DNA of 64,000 bases from Jaltomata sinuosa. Taxonomy: Eukaryota; Streptophyta; Magnoliopsida; Solanales; Solanaceae. Location of the stretch: contig QJPP01000457.1 in NCBI GenBank assembly GCA_003996215.1, positions 62,001 to 126,000 of the forward strand, written 5' to 3'. The position numbers and the translations under genes were made by a program. Below the pieces are notes generated by a model. That model worked only from the letters and a program-made list of their open reading frames with translations. It did no database searches and had not been told where the DNA came from. Below are positions 1 through 12,524 of this stretch, piece after piece. The number at the start of each line of letters is the position of its first letter. Position 1 is the stretch's first letter.

Positions 1-583
1 ACTATATTTTCAAAATTAAAAAAATCTGAACAACCCAACTGTCTTGTATCGCGACTCAATTTTGAAGAGGTAAATGAAAAAATTAGACTTTGTGATCTTC
101 ATAAAAGTATAGGTATATGTCTTGAGTTTCAAAGAATATAAAATCACCTCACGATAAGTTTTAGACAAAAATATATGATCAAAATATTAATAATAGTACA
201 TGAAAGATTTGTAAGGCAGAAAATCTAAACAACACTTGTCTTGTAGTGCATCTGCTTTTGCAAGTTAATAATAAAAAATTACCTTTTGACATACACATAA
301 AAGTTATAGAGCTATGCATTATATTTCAAGAACATATTTATTTATTTTAAAAAGAGTTCTACACAGGAAGATACGATAAAAATATTAACAGTTGCACATT
401 TTAAGACGGGATTTTGTAGACATACCACAAAGAAGAGAATATTTTGAGTTTCAGCCCAAAAAATATGTCATGCTGATTTATTTGGTGGAAGAATATGATG
501 AGGAGAGAATATTGAGGTTTCCTTAGCTTGAAGGAACAAAAATAATAAAAGAAGGTTTCAAAGTTGGAACATAAAAGTGATAT
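1..583. other. AT-rich sequence, no gene seen
   Basis: AT-rich sequence with stops in all frames. I see no coding region, RNA gene or clear repeat boundary here. Confidence 0.5.
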
Positions 584-1763
584 TGTTATGATTCAATTTA
601 CGAGATTGTGTGGGCACCCTACTCGATTCTAACTCGATAGGAAAACCTCTTACTACCCATTCATTTTTAAGCAAAAATTCTTAAAAAACAATATTCATAA
701 TAATCAATTCAATTGAAAAGCCAAAATTATATTAAATTCTTTCAAAACCAAATGAATATTAAACCCAATAAAATAAAATATTTTTCCATGGACATAGTTT
801 AGACATGTACAAAAGCTTCTAGTACAAAGTAAGAACAAGAAACAAAAGACACAATTTTTGCCTGAGGAATGAAATAAGAAGAAGTTGATGATGGATACTC
901 ATCATTTCAGCCAGGAAACTCCAGTCAACTCGTAACATACCTACACCCCTAAAAGGTATACAAGAGTAGTATTAGTACACCACACATATTGATAGGTATC
1001 ATCGATCGAATAAAATTATTTCACGCAACACATATATAAATCAATAAAATCAGCTGTCATTCTCATATAGTAACTTCTCACTACTCAGTCTCTATTTTTT
1101 TCTTTCCCTTAACAAGTCAAGAATATTGAAATTATATTTCTTATATTCAATCAGCCTCTAACAATTATTTCTAGGCATTCCCTTTTACTTATAATAATTC
1201 CAACTATTATCAACACCATTTACTAGTACCTAGTACTATCAAGATTACACATACCTATTACTATTACTCAACAATTTAACCATCATATAATATTATTCTC
1301 AAGAAACCTATCATCTTTCACAGATGCCTCACCCACGATCCAAATCAACCCAGTAACAAAGAATGTAATAACCCATAAAATAAGAACTCAAAAAATTAAG
1401 TAGTTACAACAACCAAATAAATAACCCAAATCCATACATATCAATATTAATAAATAAAGGACATGTAAGTCACCCAACATATATATAAGTCATTAAAACT
1501 TCTGTAAATATAACGCAGTCACATCACAAACATGGAAGCATATCCATATTGATTTTACAACTATATAGCCTCTGTAACTCATCAATCTCACTTTGTACCA
1601 TTTATAAACTCACAACTGTCACTTATCTGTACGCACATGCTTAAGGGTCTTATTTATTTTCAACTAGTTATGACCTGCAGGCGATGATCTAGGGTCCATG
1701 TATCATACTAGCGTGGTACCCACTCAATCATATAACAGCTCATCCATAAGCTCACATCGAACT
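584..1763 (-). mobile_element. LTR fragment of a Ty3/gypsy-like element, minus strand
   Basis: Begins with TGTTATGATTCAA followed by a block about cacccta and opposing bases, resembling the first bases of the minus-oriented LTR of element D at 56638 (TGTCATGACCCAG, then a similar caccta block). Near 1712-1730 a GCGTGGTACCCAC motif resembles the GGTACC minisatellite of the B/D LTRs. The distal part is cut off where another LTR start (TGTAATGACCC) appears at 1764. The family assignment rests on these similarities only. Confidence 0.35.
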
Positions 1764-4059
1764 TGTAATGACCCTTTCAGTTATTTCCACATTTATGCTT
1801 TTCTTGTATTGTTAGAGCTTGGCTGTAATGGACCCAAGTCATTTATGGCTTGCTGAGACCGGTGGTTCAGTACCCTGGCCGTTCATTTGGTTTCTATGGC
1901 CGTTTTCCTATTTTAGAGCCTTAATTTAGGATATCATTGACTTTGGTCAATATTTTTGGTAAATGCACTCGAAATCAATTTCCTATAGTTACGTTAGCTC
2001 CGGAGTATGAATTTTGGTCTAGATGGACCTTTTCTCAAGGTCTGGAAACTTTTAGTGTAGTTTTGTGTTTTCTAGCCAGTTAAACTTGAGAGTTTGACTT
2101 TGGTCAATATTCAGATAAGATGGTATCGAATGGAAATTCCATCAGCACTGTTAGTTCCGGAATATCGAATTTGGGTTAGAGAAACCTTTGATTTGGGTCC
2201 CAAGGCTTCTGGACTCATTTTTGGGTATTGAGTTTCGCTTGGGTTAAAGGTTGGTTTTGGGTATTGGGCCCACTTTTCATAAAATCGACCTTCGTTAGGT
2301 TTTCCATCAATTTTGGTGAGTCCAAAATACTATTTTTGGTATATTAGCATAGTTTATTTGCGCGTGTAGGGTCCCGGTTGAGCCCTGTGGGTCCACCTAA
2401 AGACATTTTCCCTTAGATTTCTGCTGGTTGCTGTTGCAGGTGCATGCCTATGGTCTTAATCGTCACTGCAAGGGAATCCATCATGATCACGATGGTCTGT
2501 CTCGCTGGTCATCATGACCACAAGGGTCCCTTTACACAATCGCGATGAAGGGCCTGTGCATCAGCTTCCTTTGCTCTACGCGATTGTGAGATCCCTCCTC
2601 GCGACCGCGATGAAGCCCTTTACCTCTTGTTCTTTGCGACCACATGGCTAATCCTCGAGATTGCGATAGTCTATCTAGTGTGGTCCTCGCGACCATGTGG
2701 GGCCCCTTTACGATCGTGAAGAAGGACCCCTGAGAAGTATATAAACTTTCTCCTTCATTTTTATCACTTCAACTCCGTCTAAACTCCATTGTTATCAGTC
2801 CAAGCTCCCCAAAACATCATATTACTCCAATTCTTGGTGCTGGGGTGTGATTTTCTTGCATGTGATCATTTCTTCATCATAATTGTAAGTTTTTACCCGT
2901 TTAATTTTCGTAATTCTCCTCTTGATTTCCTTAGATTGCTCTTATAGTTGGTAGGATGTTCTGAGCCCTTTTCTTGGTCAATTTATTTCAATATTCTGAG
3001 CATGCACTCTTGGGAGTGTGGTGATCATCTTATGCTCTTTCATTTTTAGCTTTGGGTTGCGAGCCCACGGGCCCGCCAATGACCCAAATTTTGACCCAGC
3101 TATAATTATAGCAATATAGGTATCATTAGTCTTCTTTTAATGCGTAATTTATCTTTATGATAGTTTGATTTCATTTTGGAGTTTCTCAAAGAGGTTCGGG
3201 CTTGGATATCGTCGTTCTAGCAGCTTGTCATTGGATGACAAGTAGGTTACTGTTTAACTCTTTTAGACTTTACGTATATAGGATATAATTGTACTAATTA
3301 GCATCTTTGGGTTGAGTTTATTAGCTTGGTACCCCAGACTTTGTCCACTTCTTCATGTCCATCTTATTTTCACTTTGATGATTGTAGTACTCACTATAAT
3401 TGATAGATCACCCTCGTGGTCATGTGTGGCCTTGTATTTGACTCTGGACCATAGATGGTAGGTTATTTGGGAATGTCCATAAGTCCCATACATGGATAGT
3501 CGTTTGTAGAGCTGTCTATATGTGTTGTAGAGCGATTGGAGCCTGTATAGGGCCGATAGATTGATTGTGAGCCATTAGGCTAATGTTTGTGATAGAGCAT
3601 GCCATTATCATGCATATAGAGATATTTCTACATGATTTTACCATGGTTTTGGCTTCGAGTCTACTATAAAAAGTTTTCTAAACCTTGCATGTCCCCGAGG
3701 GCCCATTTTCGGTAGAAATAGTTATAAAAGGTTTGGAATTATTTTAATGGATCTTCTTGGGGTAAGAAAGGGTTAAAGAGATAATTTACCACTGTTTTTA
3801 TACTTACACTAGAATTGGTTGAGCCGTGGTGATGAGGGTGAGATCTTGACGACCGGCTTAGCTTTTAGCTCATCATTTATATTATGTACTCCTTATTACT
3901 CAGAGATATATGTATATATTCTTTTTGATCCTTTGTACTCTATATACTTAGTACCAGCTCTTGTACTGTGATACCAGGTTTTGGGTGTGGTTTAGCTTTC
4001 GCTTATGCATTCCTGTTGCTTATTTCTTTATCTTGTTCCCTTGCTTTCGCTTATTTACT
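1764..4059 (+). mobile_element. LTR-like block, plus strand, truncated by element A
   Basis: Starts with TGTAATGACCC, a common start for plant chromovirus LTRs. It contains GC-rich repeated stretches with a CGCGATGAAG motif (2540-2720) and a TATA-like stretch (aagtatataaac, about 2738). It stops without a recognisable LTR end at 4059, where element A's LTR starts, so A probably inserted into it. No matching PBS or second LTR was found in the window. Confidence 0.4.
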
Positions 4060-6517
4060 TGTAACACCCTAGAAATTCTAAGCTAAGATCCGAACAGTTC
4101 TTTATATGTGGTTAGACCCACAACCAATGAATTTTCTATGAATACAAGTATTAAGATCAATTCTTAAGTTTAGAGGTGTATTAGATATGAATTAAAGTCG
4201 TAAAGAAGCTCTAGCTCAAAGTTAAGTTGAAAGCCTTTCTATCGATTAAGTTTTCATGTAAGTTCTAACTAGGGTCAACTTCAGATGATAATTTATCCTA
4301 GAATATAAAGAGTTAGGTGGCCTAGTAATCACTAAAATAAAGGTATTTGAATTCTCTTTCCAATTCCATCAACCGCTTATTAATCCTAATCTGGAGTAAA
4401 AAGTTATGGACATTTTAGTGAAGCACTGTCAGCTGTCAAAAATCCGATGGGCATGGCGACAGGCGTAGGAATTCCGACGGGCGTCCCCGACGCCCGTGGT
4501 GATGACGGCCCATGGTGTCAGGGCGTGGGAACTAACCTAGTGAGCCTATTTGACCCTCATGAAGCCCACGGTTGGGTCCAATGGCCTGTGGGAAGCGCCG
4601 TCTGCGTCTTTTCTGTATTTTTTTCAGCATTTAAGTTGGGAGTAGTTTGGTCCTTTTCTTACCTCAGTCCTTTTCCCACGTCTTTTAAACACCCAAAGGG
4701 GATTATTTCTGAGAAGAACATCGATCAATCTCTATAATCACTCTCAAAACTCTAAGGCAAGACACCTAGGATTTCAAGCAAGCAAGAGCATAGAAGCTCA
4801 AACAAGAAAGTCTCTCAAGGGTTTTACTTCGGATTTCTTCTCCAAGTTTTCATCCCCCATCAGGTATGTGGGATTTCATCAGTGGGTTCCTTTAACCCAT
4901 TGAGTCCCTAGACTTAGTTTAGTTCTCCAGTGTTCAACTAGTTCTTCAGACCTAGGGTTCCTAATTTTCATCAAATCAGTGCAATTCAGATTCTATTGCT
5001 TGTATGATATTATTTACATATTTTCTTGGGAACCTAGGATAACTATATGTACAAAACTTAGTAACCCTAGCATGTGTTGATTTCAGTACTCATGATCTAG
5101 ACTTGCTAATCAGATAATTCAGTCAGTTATGCTTCAGAATTAGAATGCTATCAGTTTCAGTATTATTATTGCATTCTCAGATGATTATCAGTATTTGAGC
5201 TATTGAGCATTTCAGTTGCATTCATTGCTTATGTATTCGGTCGGGAGTAGACTTAGCACCGAGTGAACGAAGAGATGAAGGCTCACCCATCAGTTTAGGC
5301 TGAGACCTTTAGTAACAGTCATTGAGTCCCAAAACTACAGTGTTACCGTAGGTTCAGAAAGGGGTCACCCGTCAATTTAGGCATGACACCCTTGTCCCTT
5401 ATGGACATCAATTTAGTGGATCCACGTCAGATTTGTTTCAGCCTTTATACCCTGGCAAGGTATATTGGGCTATTTTCGATAGGGATTATATGTCGACCTT
5501 CATGTTTAGCTCACATTGTTATATGTTGGTTATAATATCTCCCACAGTTCCACAGTCCATATTTATTATTGCATGACCTTGTATTCAGTTATCCAGTTCA
5601 GTTCAGTATTATACAGTTGCATTCTTATATACTTGGTCGTTGCATCAGCTTATACCTTTCAGCTTGCATTCAATACAGTATATCAATATTTTCAGCATGT
5701 TCAGTAGAAGAAACTCCCTAAGGATTTATTTTAAACATGACTTTTGGCATGACTTATGATTTTCAGCTCTGTTGCACTATTTCATGATTTTCAGACATAA
5801 TTCATCTTTTCAGTCTATGGATCCCCAAGTAATAGTTTTACTTACCTTAAAATATCATGATATCATAATTACAGCTCGGAAACATGATTTATACCCTCTT
5901 TAGTAAAAGAGCTTATACTCTACAGTTTGACTTATGCATTCTCAGATGTTTATACTTAGTCCATTCCTAAGCTATGTTTTTAGTATATACATGTTTTCTC
6001 ATGATTTTGAGTTAGTGAATTATCTCACATGCTTACTACATTCCATAGTACTGGCTGCATACATTTCTTGTACTGCATCATTTTATGATGTAGGTTTCAG
6101 TGCTAGCTTCCAGGATCATGGTCAGACAGATCGCAGCTTCCAATCAGCAGTTGAGAATGAGTTATCCTTATTTGAGAACTCCAGTCAGTAGTAGTCATAG
6201 CAGTTTATTTTTAGTTTGATATACTGATTAGAGATAGTTGGAGGTCATGTCCCGACTAACTATAGTCAGTGTTAATAGAGGATTCATAGACAGTTAGACA
6301 GTCAGTCAGGCAACATGTACCAGTTTTCATACGCTTTTATATCTCAGTTATGAAGTTCATTTTTTTATAATATTTTTTTAAAGAGCTCAGTATATTTCAG
6401 CTTCTGCATTATCTTTCAGTCTATATATCAGAAGTATGCTAGGACATGGGTTAGATTGGGGTCAGTTATGACTCTAAGCACCATGTCGCATCCAGGGTGT
6501 AGGCTCGGGGCTTGACA
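4060..6517 (+). mobile_element. 5' LTR of Ty3/gypsy-like element A
   Basis: A block of about 2.46 kb that opens with TGTAACACCC and closes with GGGGCTTGACA, the TG...CA form of an LTR. A primer-binding site follows four bases later. It has GC-rich repeats in the first quarter (4440-4600) and a long AT-rich body rich in TTCAG. No open reading frame of retroviral type lies in it, as expected for an LTR. The matching 3' LTR was not identified; the LTR-like block at 16263 starts similarly (TGTAATACCCC) but I could not align the rest. Confidence 0.65.
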
Positions 6518-6521
6518 AATT

Positions 6522-6533
6522 TGGTATCAAAGC
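6522..6533 (+). other. Primer-binding site of element A (Met-tRNA type)
   Basis: TGGTATCAAAGC, one mismatch from TGGTATCAGAGC, the complement of the 3' end of plant initiator-Met tRNA. It lies directly downstream of the LTR end at 6517 and so fixes the plus orientation of element A. Confidence 0.7.
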
Positions 6534-6591
6534 ACAAAGTTCAAGTGTCCTAGAGTGTCTGTGAAGCCGTATCTAGTAGAGTCTTGCTTAT
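6534..6591 (+). mobile_element. Internal leader of element A, left of the nested insertion
   Basis: Short internal stretch of element A that ends in CTTAT (6587-6591). The same CTTAT resumes at 15345 after element B and its MITE, which shows that B inserted here. Confidence 0.6.
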
Positions 6592-8830
6592 TGTATTGAC
6601 CGGGTCCATCGTTACGGATAGTTCAATCATGCTAAGTTCTAGAGTCAGAAAACTCTGGGTTTGGAAGTTTGAAATTTTGGCCTAGGCTAGCCTCAGTCGG
6701 TTTTAGAGCGAGGTGGAGTCTAGGGAAATCCGGGTAAGGATTAGGTTAAGTGTCTTAGTTTGAGCTAGTTTTCCACGTAGCCAACATATAAAGGAGTCCG
6801 GGGGACTTTTTAGAATCAAATTCAGGTAAGTAGAACTCTCAGAATTGTATTTAACGTGAAAGGGGTTATTTTGGATCATCGGGGGAAACAAGTGTGTTGT
6901 AAAATGGGCAAATTTTGGAGATTTCTGGATATTCTATCCATGACGAGTGCAATGGTTCTGCTGTAGCGACCTCTGCTATAGCGGTGGAAAATACCGCTAT
7001 AGCGGTGGTCAAGGCGGTCAAAGCCGCTTAAGACTGCTATAGTGGAAGCCATCCACTATAGGGGGACCGCTATAGCGGAGTGGGGACCACTATAGAAGGC
7101 CGATAGGTTTTTAATGCAGCAACTTCCCCAAAACAATTCAGTTTTCTACAATTTATTTAGGAGAAGAACTAGGGCGATTTCAGGCGTTTTCCCTCCGTTC
7201 TTCATTGTTTTTCTTCCCTAAGGTAAGGTTTTTACTCCCCAAACTTTGCACTACTTTTCCTATGCGGTAGAATTTCTAGGAGGGAAATTGGGGGAAGGTT
7301 GGAATAACCTAGGAAGGGTGAAATCCGGGGAAGAAAGGGGATTCTAAACGTGAAAGTTCTTGGGTATTGTTAAAAGTGAAATATAATAATCACATGTTGT
7401 TAAATTCTCTATTTTTATCCGTGAAAATGATAGAACTAGGGAAATTAATGGTGGGAAAGCCCGAGAAAATGGTGGAATGATCATGTGTGGCCTAGGGTTT
7501 TGGGATTTGGTGTAATCCGGGTAATGTGCAGGCCTTGTTTGTTAATTTCATGTACTTGTATGTTATTTTAGAGCAAGAATGATAAAGGAATCTGGAACAC
7601 GGGAAAGCTCGGGTTGAGTAGAGCTTGGATCATTTCGAGGTAGGTGATGGCTTACGAATTCCTGTGAATGTTGTATGTTTTGTACTCTTATCTAAGTGTT
7701 TGTATGAATTGCATGACTTAGAGGAATTATGTAGAATGTCTAAGGGTCCTGTTTCACAATCTGTGAAATGAATGGTGTGTTACTTGTTGGTTTACAAGTT
7801 GTTTGTTCATTATCTGACTGTGGATTGTTGATATTCTATTGACTCAGGTACCACGCCTGGTACAGGTGTACTAACAGTTATCTCAGGTACCAGCCTGGTA
7901 TGGGTATAACAAATGGTTGGGACGAGTACCACACCTGGTACAAATTACTAACGGATGGCTCGGCTACCACGCCTGGTACAGGTTTATTTTACTGCTTCAT
8001 AGCATTGATATTGTTGCATTACATTGACTGTTATTGGTTCCGTGAGTGCACTGGGTGTTTTATTGAATTGTGATATTTATTGGTGGTTCTTGAGTGACTG
8101 GAAATCCTGTTATATTTGTTGAGTTGGTCTTGGATTAGGCCTGGTTGTCTGTTTAACACTTAGGTGTTGTTTAGAAGGGATCCCAGGGTGGATCCGGGCT
8201 GGGCAAAAAGGATGGTTTATTGAATTCTGTGGTTGTGGCTTAGAGTTATAAAAGGTGGAGTTCAGGTGGAAACAAGGTAGGTAGAGACTTGTAGTCTAGG
8301 GAAGCCTATTGACTTATTGCATGATTTGCGTACTTGTACTTGATTTGCTGTACTGAATTATATACTATTTATTTGGAACTGGCTGATGATCCTACCAGTA
8401 CACAGTGGCGGTGTACTGATACTGCACTTGCTTTTCTTTCTTGAGTACAGGCAATCTTCTAGCGGCTGAGACGCGACCTTATCTGTAGTACCAACGATTC
8501 CAGTCTTCAAGGGTGAGCTGCTTTGATCGAGCTACCTTGAAACTATCATTAGAGTTGTAGCCCATTTGTTTCGGGCTTAGACTATTTCTATTATTTTGGG
8601 GTTACATCCCCATGCTCTAGATATTGGTAGATGTTTGGTACTGTGACTTTCAAATTCCAGGGGGTAATTTACGCAGGTTTATATTAATGAAGTTGTTTTA
8701 TTATTATTAAATTAATAGTTTACTTTTATACACTGGTTTTGAGCTGCTAGAATGATTAAGTTCGACAAAGTGATGGTTCGCTCACCCGGGGGTTGGGTGA
8801 GTGCCACTCACGGTGGTCTGGGTCGTGACA
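6592..8830 (+). repeat. 5' LTR of element B
   Basis: Starts TGTATTGACCGGGTCC and ends GGTCGTGACA; 2239 bp. The same sequence recurs at 12525-14714 with scattered substitutions and small indels. It contains a cluster of CCGCTATAGCGG palindromes (6955-7090) and a minisatellite of about 50-60 bp with a GGTACCACGCCTGGTAC core (7845-7985). Confidence 0.88.
6955..7095 (+). repeat. CCGCTATAGCGG palindrome cluster in the B LTR
   Basis: Repeated, partly decayed copies of the 12-bp palindrome CCGCTATAGCGG lie in alternating spacing. Equivalent clusters occur in the 3' LTR (12890-13015) and in the LTR of element D (58405-58540). Confidence 0.8.
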
Positions 8831-8834
8831 AAGA

Positions 8835-8846
8835 TGGTATCAGAGC
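8835..8846 (+). other. Primer-binding site of element B (initiator-Met tRNA)
   Basis: Exact TGGTATCAGAGC four bases after the LTR end. It would pair with the 3' end of initiator-Met tRNA to prime minus-strand DNA synthesis. Confidence 0.9.
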
Positions 8847-9049
8847 CCTAGGTTCATTGATCTTGTCATACCAAATACGTCTAGTAGAGTCTTACAGAAC
8901 GGTGCGGAAACGTCTGTACTTCTCCTCGAGAGGCTATAGGACTTTGGAAAAACTATCTCTTCCTTCTTTCCTTCATGCTATAACTTGATTCTAATTGGTA
9001 TCTGGTGATACAAATTGGTATCTAACCTCATTCACTCTTCTGTCCACAT

Positions 9050-10383
9050 ATGGTTACTACAAGGAACAACAGAGCGAGGCCAGCGGTCCCAATAGCTCAT
9101 GGCAGAAGTAGGGGACGGGGCAGGGGATGAGGTAGAGCTGCACCCGCCAAGGGTGGAGCTCAAGCGGCTGCTGGAGAGCATGAAGCAACTCCTCCCCCAC
9201 ATCAGGAACATGTTGCTGAAGATGTGGAAGTTGTCGTGTAGGACGAAGGGGCACATGCAGAGGCAGCACCGGTCGGGGGTGCAGGCCTTCCTACTATGAC
9301 ACCAGAAGCCTTTCAGCAGGCTTGGAATATTTTGAGTGGGTTGGTTGGTACTAGAGCCATACCCGCGAATTTTGCAAACCAGGCCTTGGATCCTCAGTTA
9401 GCGGCTACTACAACACCTAGGATGGATGCAACTTCAAGCATGAATGATTTCTTCAGGCCAATGCTAGTCCCAGTGATAATAGGAAATGAGCATGAGATGC
9501 TGACCAAGTTTCTCAAGCTGAAACGTCCTACTTTTCAGGGTACTGATAGGGAGGATGCTTATGAGTTTATCTTGGATTGCTATGAGAAGTTGCACAAGTT
9601 GGGTATTGTACGTCAGCATGGGGTTGAGTTTGTTACATTTCAGTTACAGGGTGATGCCAAGCAGTGGTGGAGGTCTCATGTGGAGTGCCGATCTTCTGTT
9701 CTACCCCCACTGAATTGGGAATAATTACATGCTTTATTTTTAGAGAAGTACGTACCCCGTACTTTGAGGGACTGGAAGAAGGATGAGTTTTTGAACTTGG
9801 AGCAGGGTAGCATGTCAGTCTCTTCTTACGAGGCTAGATTCCACGCCTTGTCTTGTTTTGCCACACAAATATTGGGTTCTGAGGAGAAATGGGTCCAGTT
9901 GTTTGTGAAAGGATTGAATACTGAGCTAAAGGTACTGTCAGTGCATATGACTTCTTCAGGGAAGGGCTTTAATGATGTGGTGGATTATGTGAAGCAGCTT
10001 GAGGGAGTCAGGCAGATGGGGCAGGCTAAAGCATTAGCCAAGAATCCCCAGAATGAGAGAAATTTTAGTGGCTCGCATTCCAGGGGTCATAATCAGCAGG
10101 TATACTCTGCCCGTCCTATTCAGTCAGCTCTTCCAGCTGCTATGGGTGGTCTTTAGGGAGCTCATAATCAGTCTTCAGCTCTTAGAGGCCAGGGAGCATC
10201 ATATACGTCAGCTAGCAGGCCTACACTTAATCGTGGTTGCTTCTATTGTGGTGATCTGGGCCACTGGAAATGGCTGCTAATACTCCGTAGGCTGAGGAGG
10301 AAAAGTAGGAATCCCCCCGAGGAGGGGTAAGAGGGAGTGCCACTCAGCAGACATGTAATTAGGGTCAGCAGTAGCCTAGAGCG
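9050..10383 (+). pseudogene. gag: Degenerate gag of chromovirus B
   Basis: Gag would form the virus-like particle that packages element RNA. The reading starts at ATG 9050 (MVTTRNN), which matches the MVNTRNN start of gag in element D. It is broken by stops after the glycine/arginine-rich N-terminal part. A retrotransposon gag core is readable at 9490-10150 in two pieces, with a stop at 9722-9724 between them (before it a QWWRSH motif, after it a FLNLEQGSMSV motif). The CCHC zinc knuckle begins at about 10230 (CFYCGDLGHWK) but is split: the expected REC half appears about 60 bases later, after a short inserted stretch (10270-10328). Non-functional. Confidence 0.8.
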
Positions 10384-12501
10384 GTGGTCCCGAAAGGTAG
10401 AGGCAGTAATGCTAGAGGTCGTCCACAGAGCGGGCGAGGAAACTTTCAGGGAGGCCGGGGTGACAGAGGGAACGGCGACTTGGTAAGGGGTGCAGCGCAG
10501 TTGGCCCGGGAAGTTTCCCAAATTGATGATCGAGCTCATTGCTATGCTTTTCCAGGGAGTACTGAGGTAGAAGAGTCAAATGTTGTGATCATAGGTACCA
10601 TTCTTGTCTGCGATAAAATGGCTTCAATATTATTTTACCCAGGTTCGATATATTCTTATGTATCTTTGAGTTTTGCGTTGGGTATGGAATTGATTTGTGA
10701 TATCCTTGATTTCCCTATTCATGTTTCTACCTCGGTTGGAGAGTCTGTGATTATGACTCATATTTATCGTGACTGGTCTGTTGTGTTTGAAGGGTTGCAT
10801 ACTTGGGTAGACTTGGTAATTATAGATATGGTTGATTTTGACATTATCTTGGGCATGACCTGACTGTCCCCTTATCATGCTGTTTTGAAATGTAACACCA
10901 AGACTATGGCTTTAGAGATTCCAGGTAAGGATAGACTAGAGTGGGAGGGTGTGTACAGGCGTAAAACAGTTAAGGTCATATCTATCGTTCGGGATAGGAA
11001 GATAGTGGGGAGGGGGTGTCTAGCCTTCTTGGCCAAACAGTTTCAGGATCCAAAACTGAGTAAGCTTCGAGGTAAAGTAATATCCAGGGAATCCAGAGAT
11101 GTCACGTTAGACTCTGGTGGAGTACTAAATTTCAGAGGAAGGATTTGTGTTCCTTGGGTTGATGATATAATTCAGAAAATCTTAGCGAAAGCCCATGGTT
11201 TGCGGTACTCAATTCATTCAAGTGTGACCAAAATGTACAGGAAATTAAGGCAGCGTTACTGGTGGCCCGAAATGAAAAGGGACATAGTGGACTTTGTGTC
11301 CAAGGGTCAGAATTGCTAGCAGGTAAAGTATGAGCACCAGAGGCCTGCAGGACTACTTCAGAGGATGCCCATCCCAGAGTGGAAGTGGGAAAGGATAGCC
11401 ATGGACTTCGTGGTGGGTCTTTCCAAGACATTGGAAAAGTATGACTCAATTTGGGTCATTGTTGATAGACTGACCAAGTCTGCCCATTTTATTTTGGTCA
11501 GGGTAGATTACAATTTGCAGTAATTGGCCAAGATCTACGTGAAGGAGATTATGAGATTACATGGGGTACCATTGTCCATTATTTCAAATAGGGGTACGCA
11601 GTTTACCTCCAAATTTTGGGGCAAGCTACATGAAAAGTTAGGTACACAACTCACTTTTAGCACAGCCTTCCATCCTCATACCGATGGTCAATCGGGGAGG
11701 TTGATCCAGTTATTGGAGGACATGCTGAGAGTATGTGTGATGGACTTCGGGGGTCATTGGGATAAGTTTCTACCATTGTGTGAGTTCTCGTACAATAATA
11801 GCTACCACTCCATTATTGACATGGCACCATTTGAGGTGTTGTATGGGAGGAACTACAGATCACCGGTTGGGTGGTTTAAGGAAGGCGATGTAAAGCCCCT
11901 GGGCATGGATTTAGTAAAGGAAGCGCAAGAAAAGGTAAGGGGAATTCAGGCTAAGTTGTTGGCTGCCCAAAGTAGGTAGAAGGAGTATGCAGATCACAAG
12001 GTCCTGGACATGGAATGTCAAGTTGGTGAACAAGTATTGTTGAAGGTGTCACGAATGAAGGGAGTTATGCGGTTTGGTAAGAAGGGAAAGCTTAGCCCTC
12101 GATTCATCGGTCCATTTGAGGTTCTTGAGATTGTAGGGCCAGTGGCTTACAAGTTAGCACTGCTGCCCAGTTTATCGGGTGTCCATCCAATATTCCATGT
12201 ATCCATGCTTAAGCGATACTATAGGGATGGGGATTACATCATCAAGTGGGATGAGGTACTTTTCAACAAGGATCTTTGTTATAAAGAGGAACCAGTCTTG
12301 ATTCTTGCTCGAGATGTCTGAAGGTTGAGGACAAAGGTGATTGACTTGGTAAAAGTTCAGTGGATGCATCGTCCGATTGAGGAAGCCACTTGGGAAACCA
12401 AGAAAGACATGCGGGACAAGTACCCTCAGTTGTTTGAGAATTCAGGTACTACACTTTCTTCCTTTATTTCCATAAATTTGGGTTTGATCATTTGGGGATG
12501 A
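10384..12501 (+). pseudogene. pol: Degenerate pol of chromovirus B: protease and integrase, RT/RNase H deleted
   Basis: Pol normally supplies aspartic protease, reverse transcriptase, RNase H and integrase. Here the protease is readable (10530-11030) but the active-site triplet DPG or DSG reads YPG (LFYPGS), so the catalytic Asp is gone. A stop follows at 10861. The frame then jumps near 11035 from a GRGCLAFLA motif straight to sequence that in element D lies after RNase H, so about 1.7 kb is missing. The integrase has its zinc-binding region (11200-11320), the first Asp (MDFVVGL, about 11402), an Asn in place of the second Asp (ISNRGTQFTS) and Gly in place of the expected Glu (DGQSGR). Stops interrupt it at about 11318, 11521 and 11977. 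The C-terminal GPF...PVFHVS-type region and a chromodomain-like end (WMHRPIEEATWE) follow. Non-functional. Confidence 0.85.
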
Positions 12502-12524
12502 ACGATGGGTAAATTGGTATCTTT

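Noticed and set aside
9057..9299. Several overlapping ORFs on both strands at the gag start
   Set aside because: Shadows of the degenerate gag; the matching frame in element D shows which one was original.
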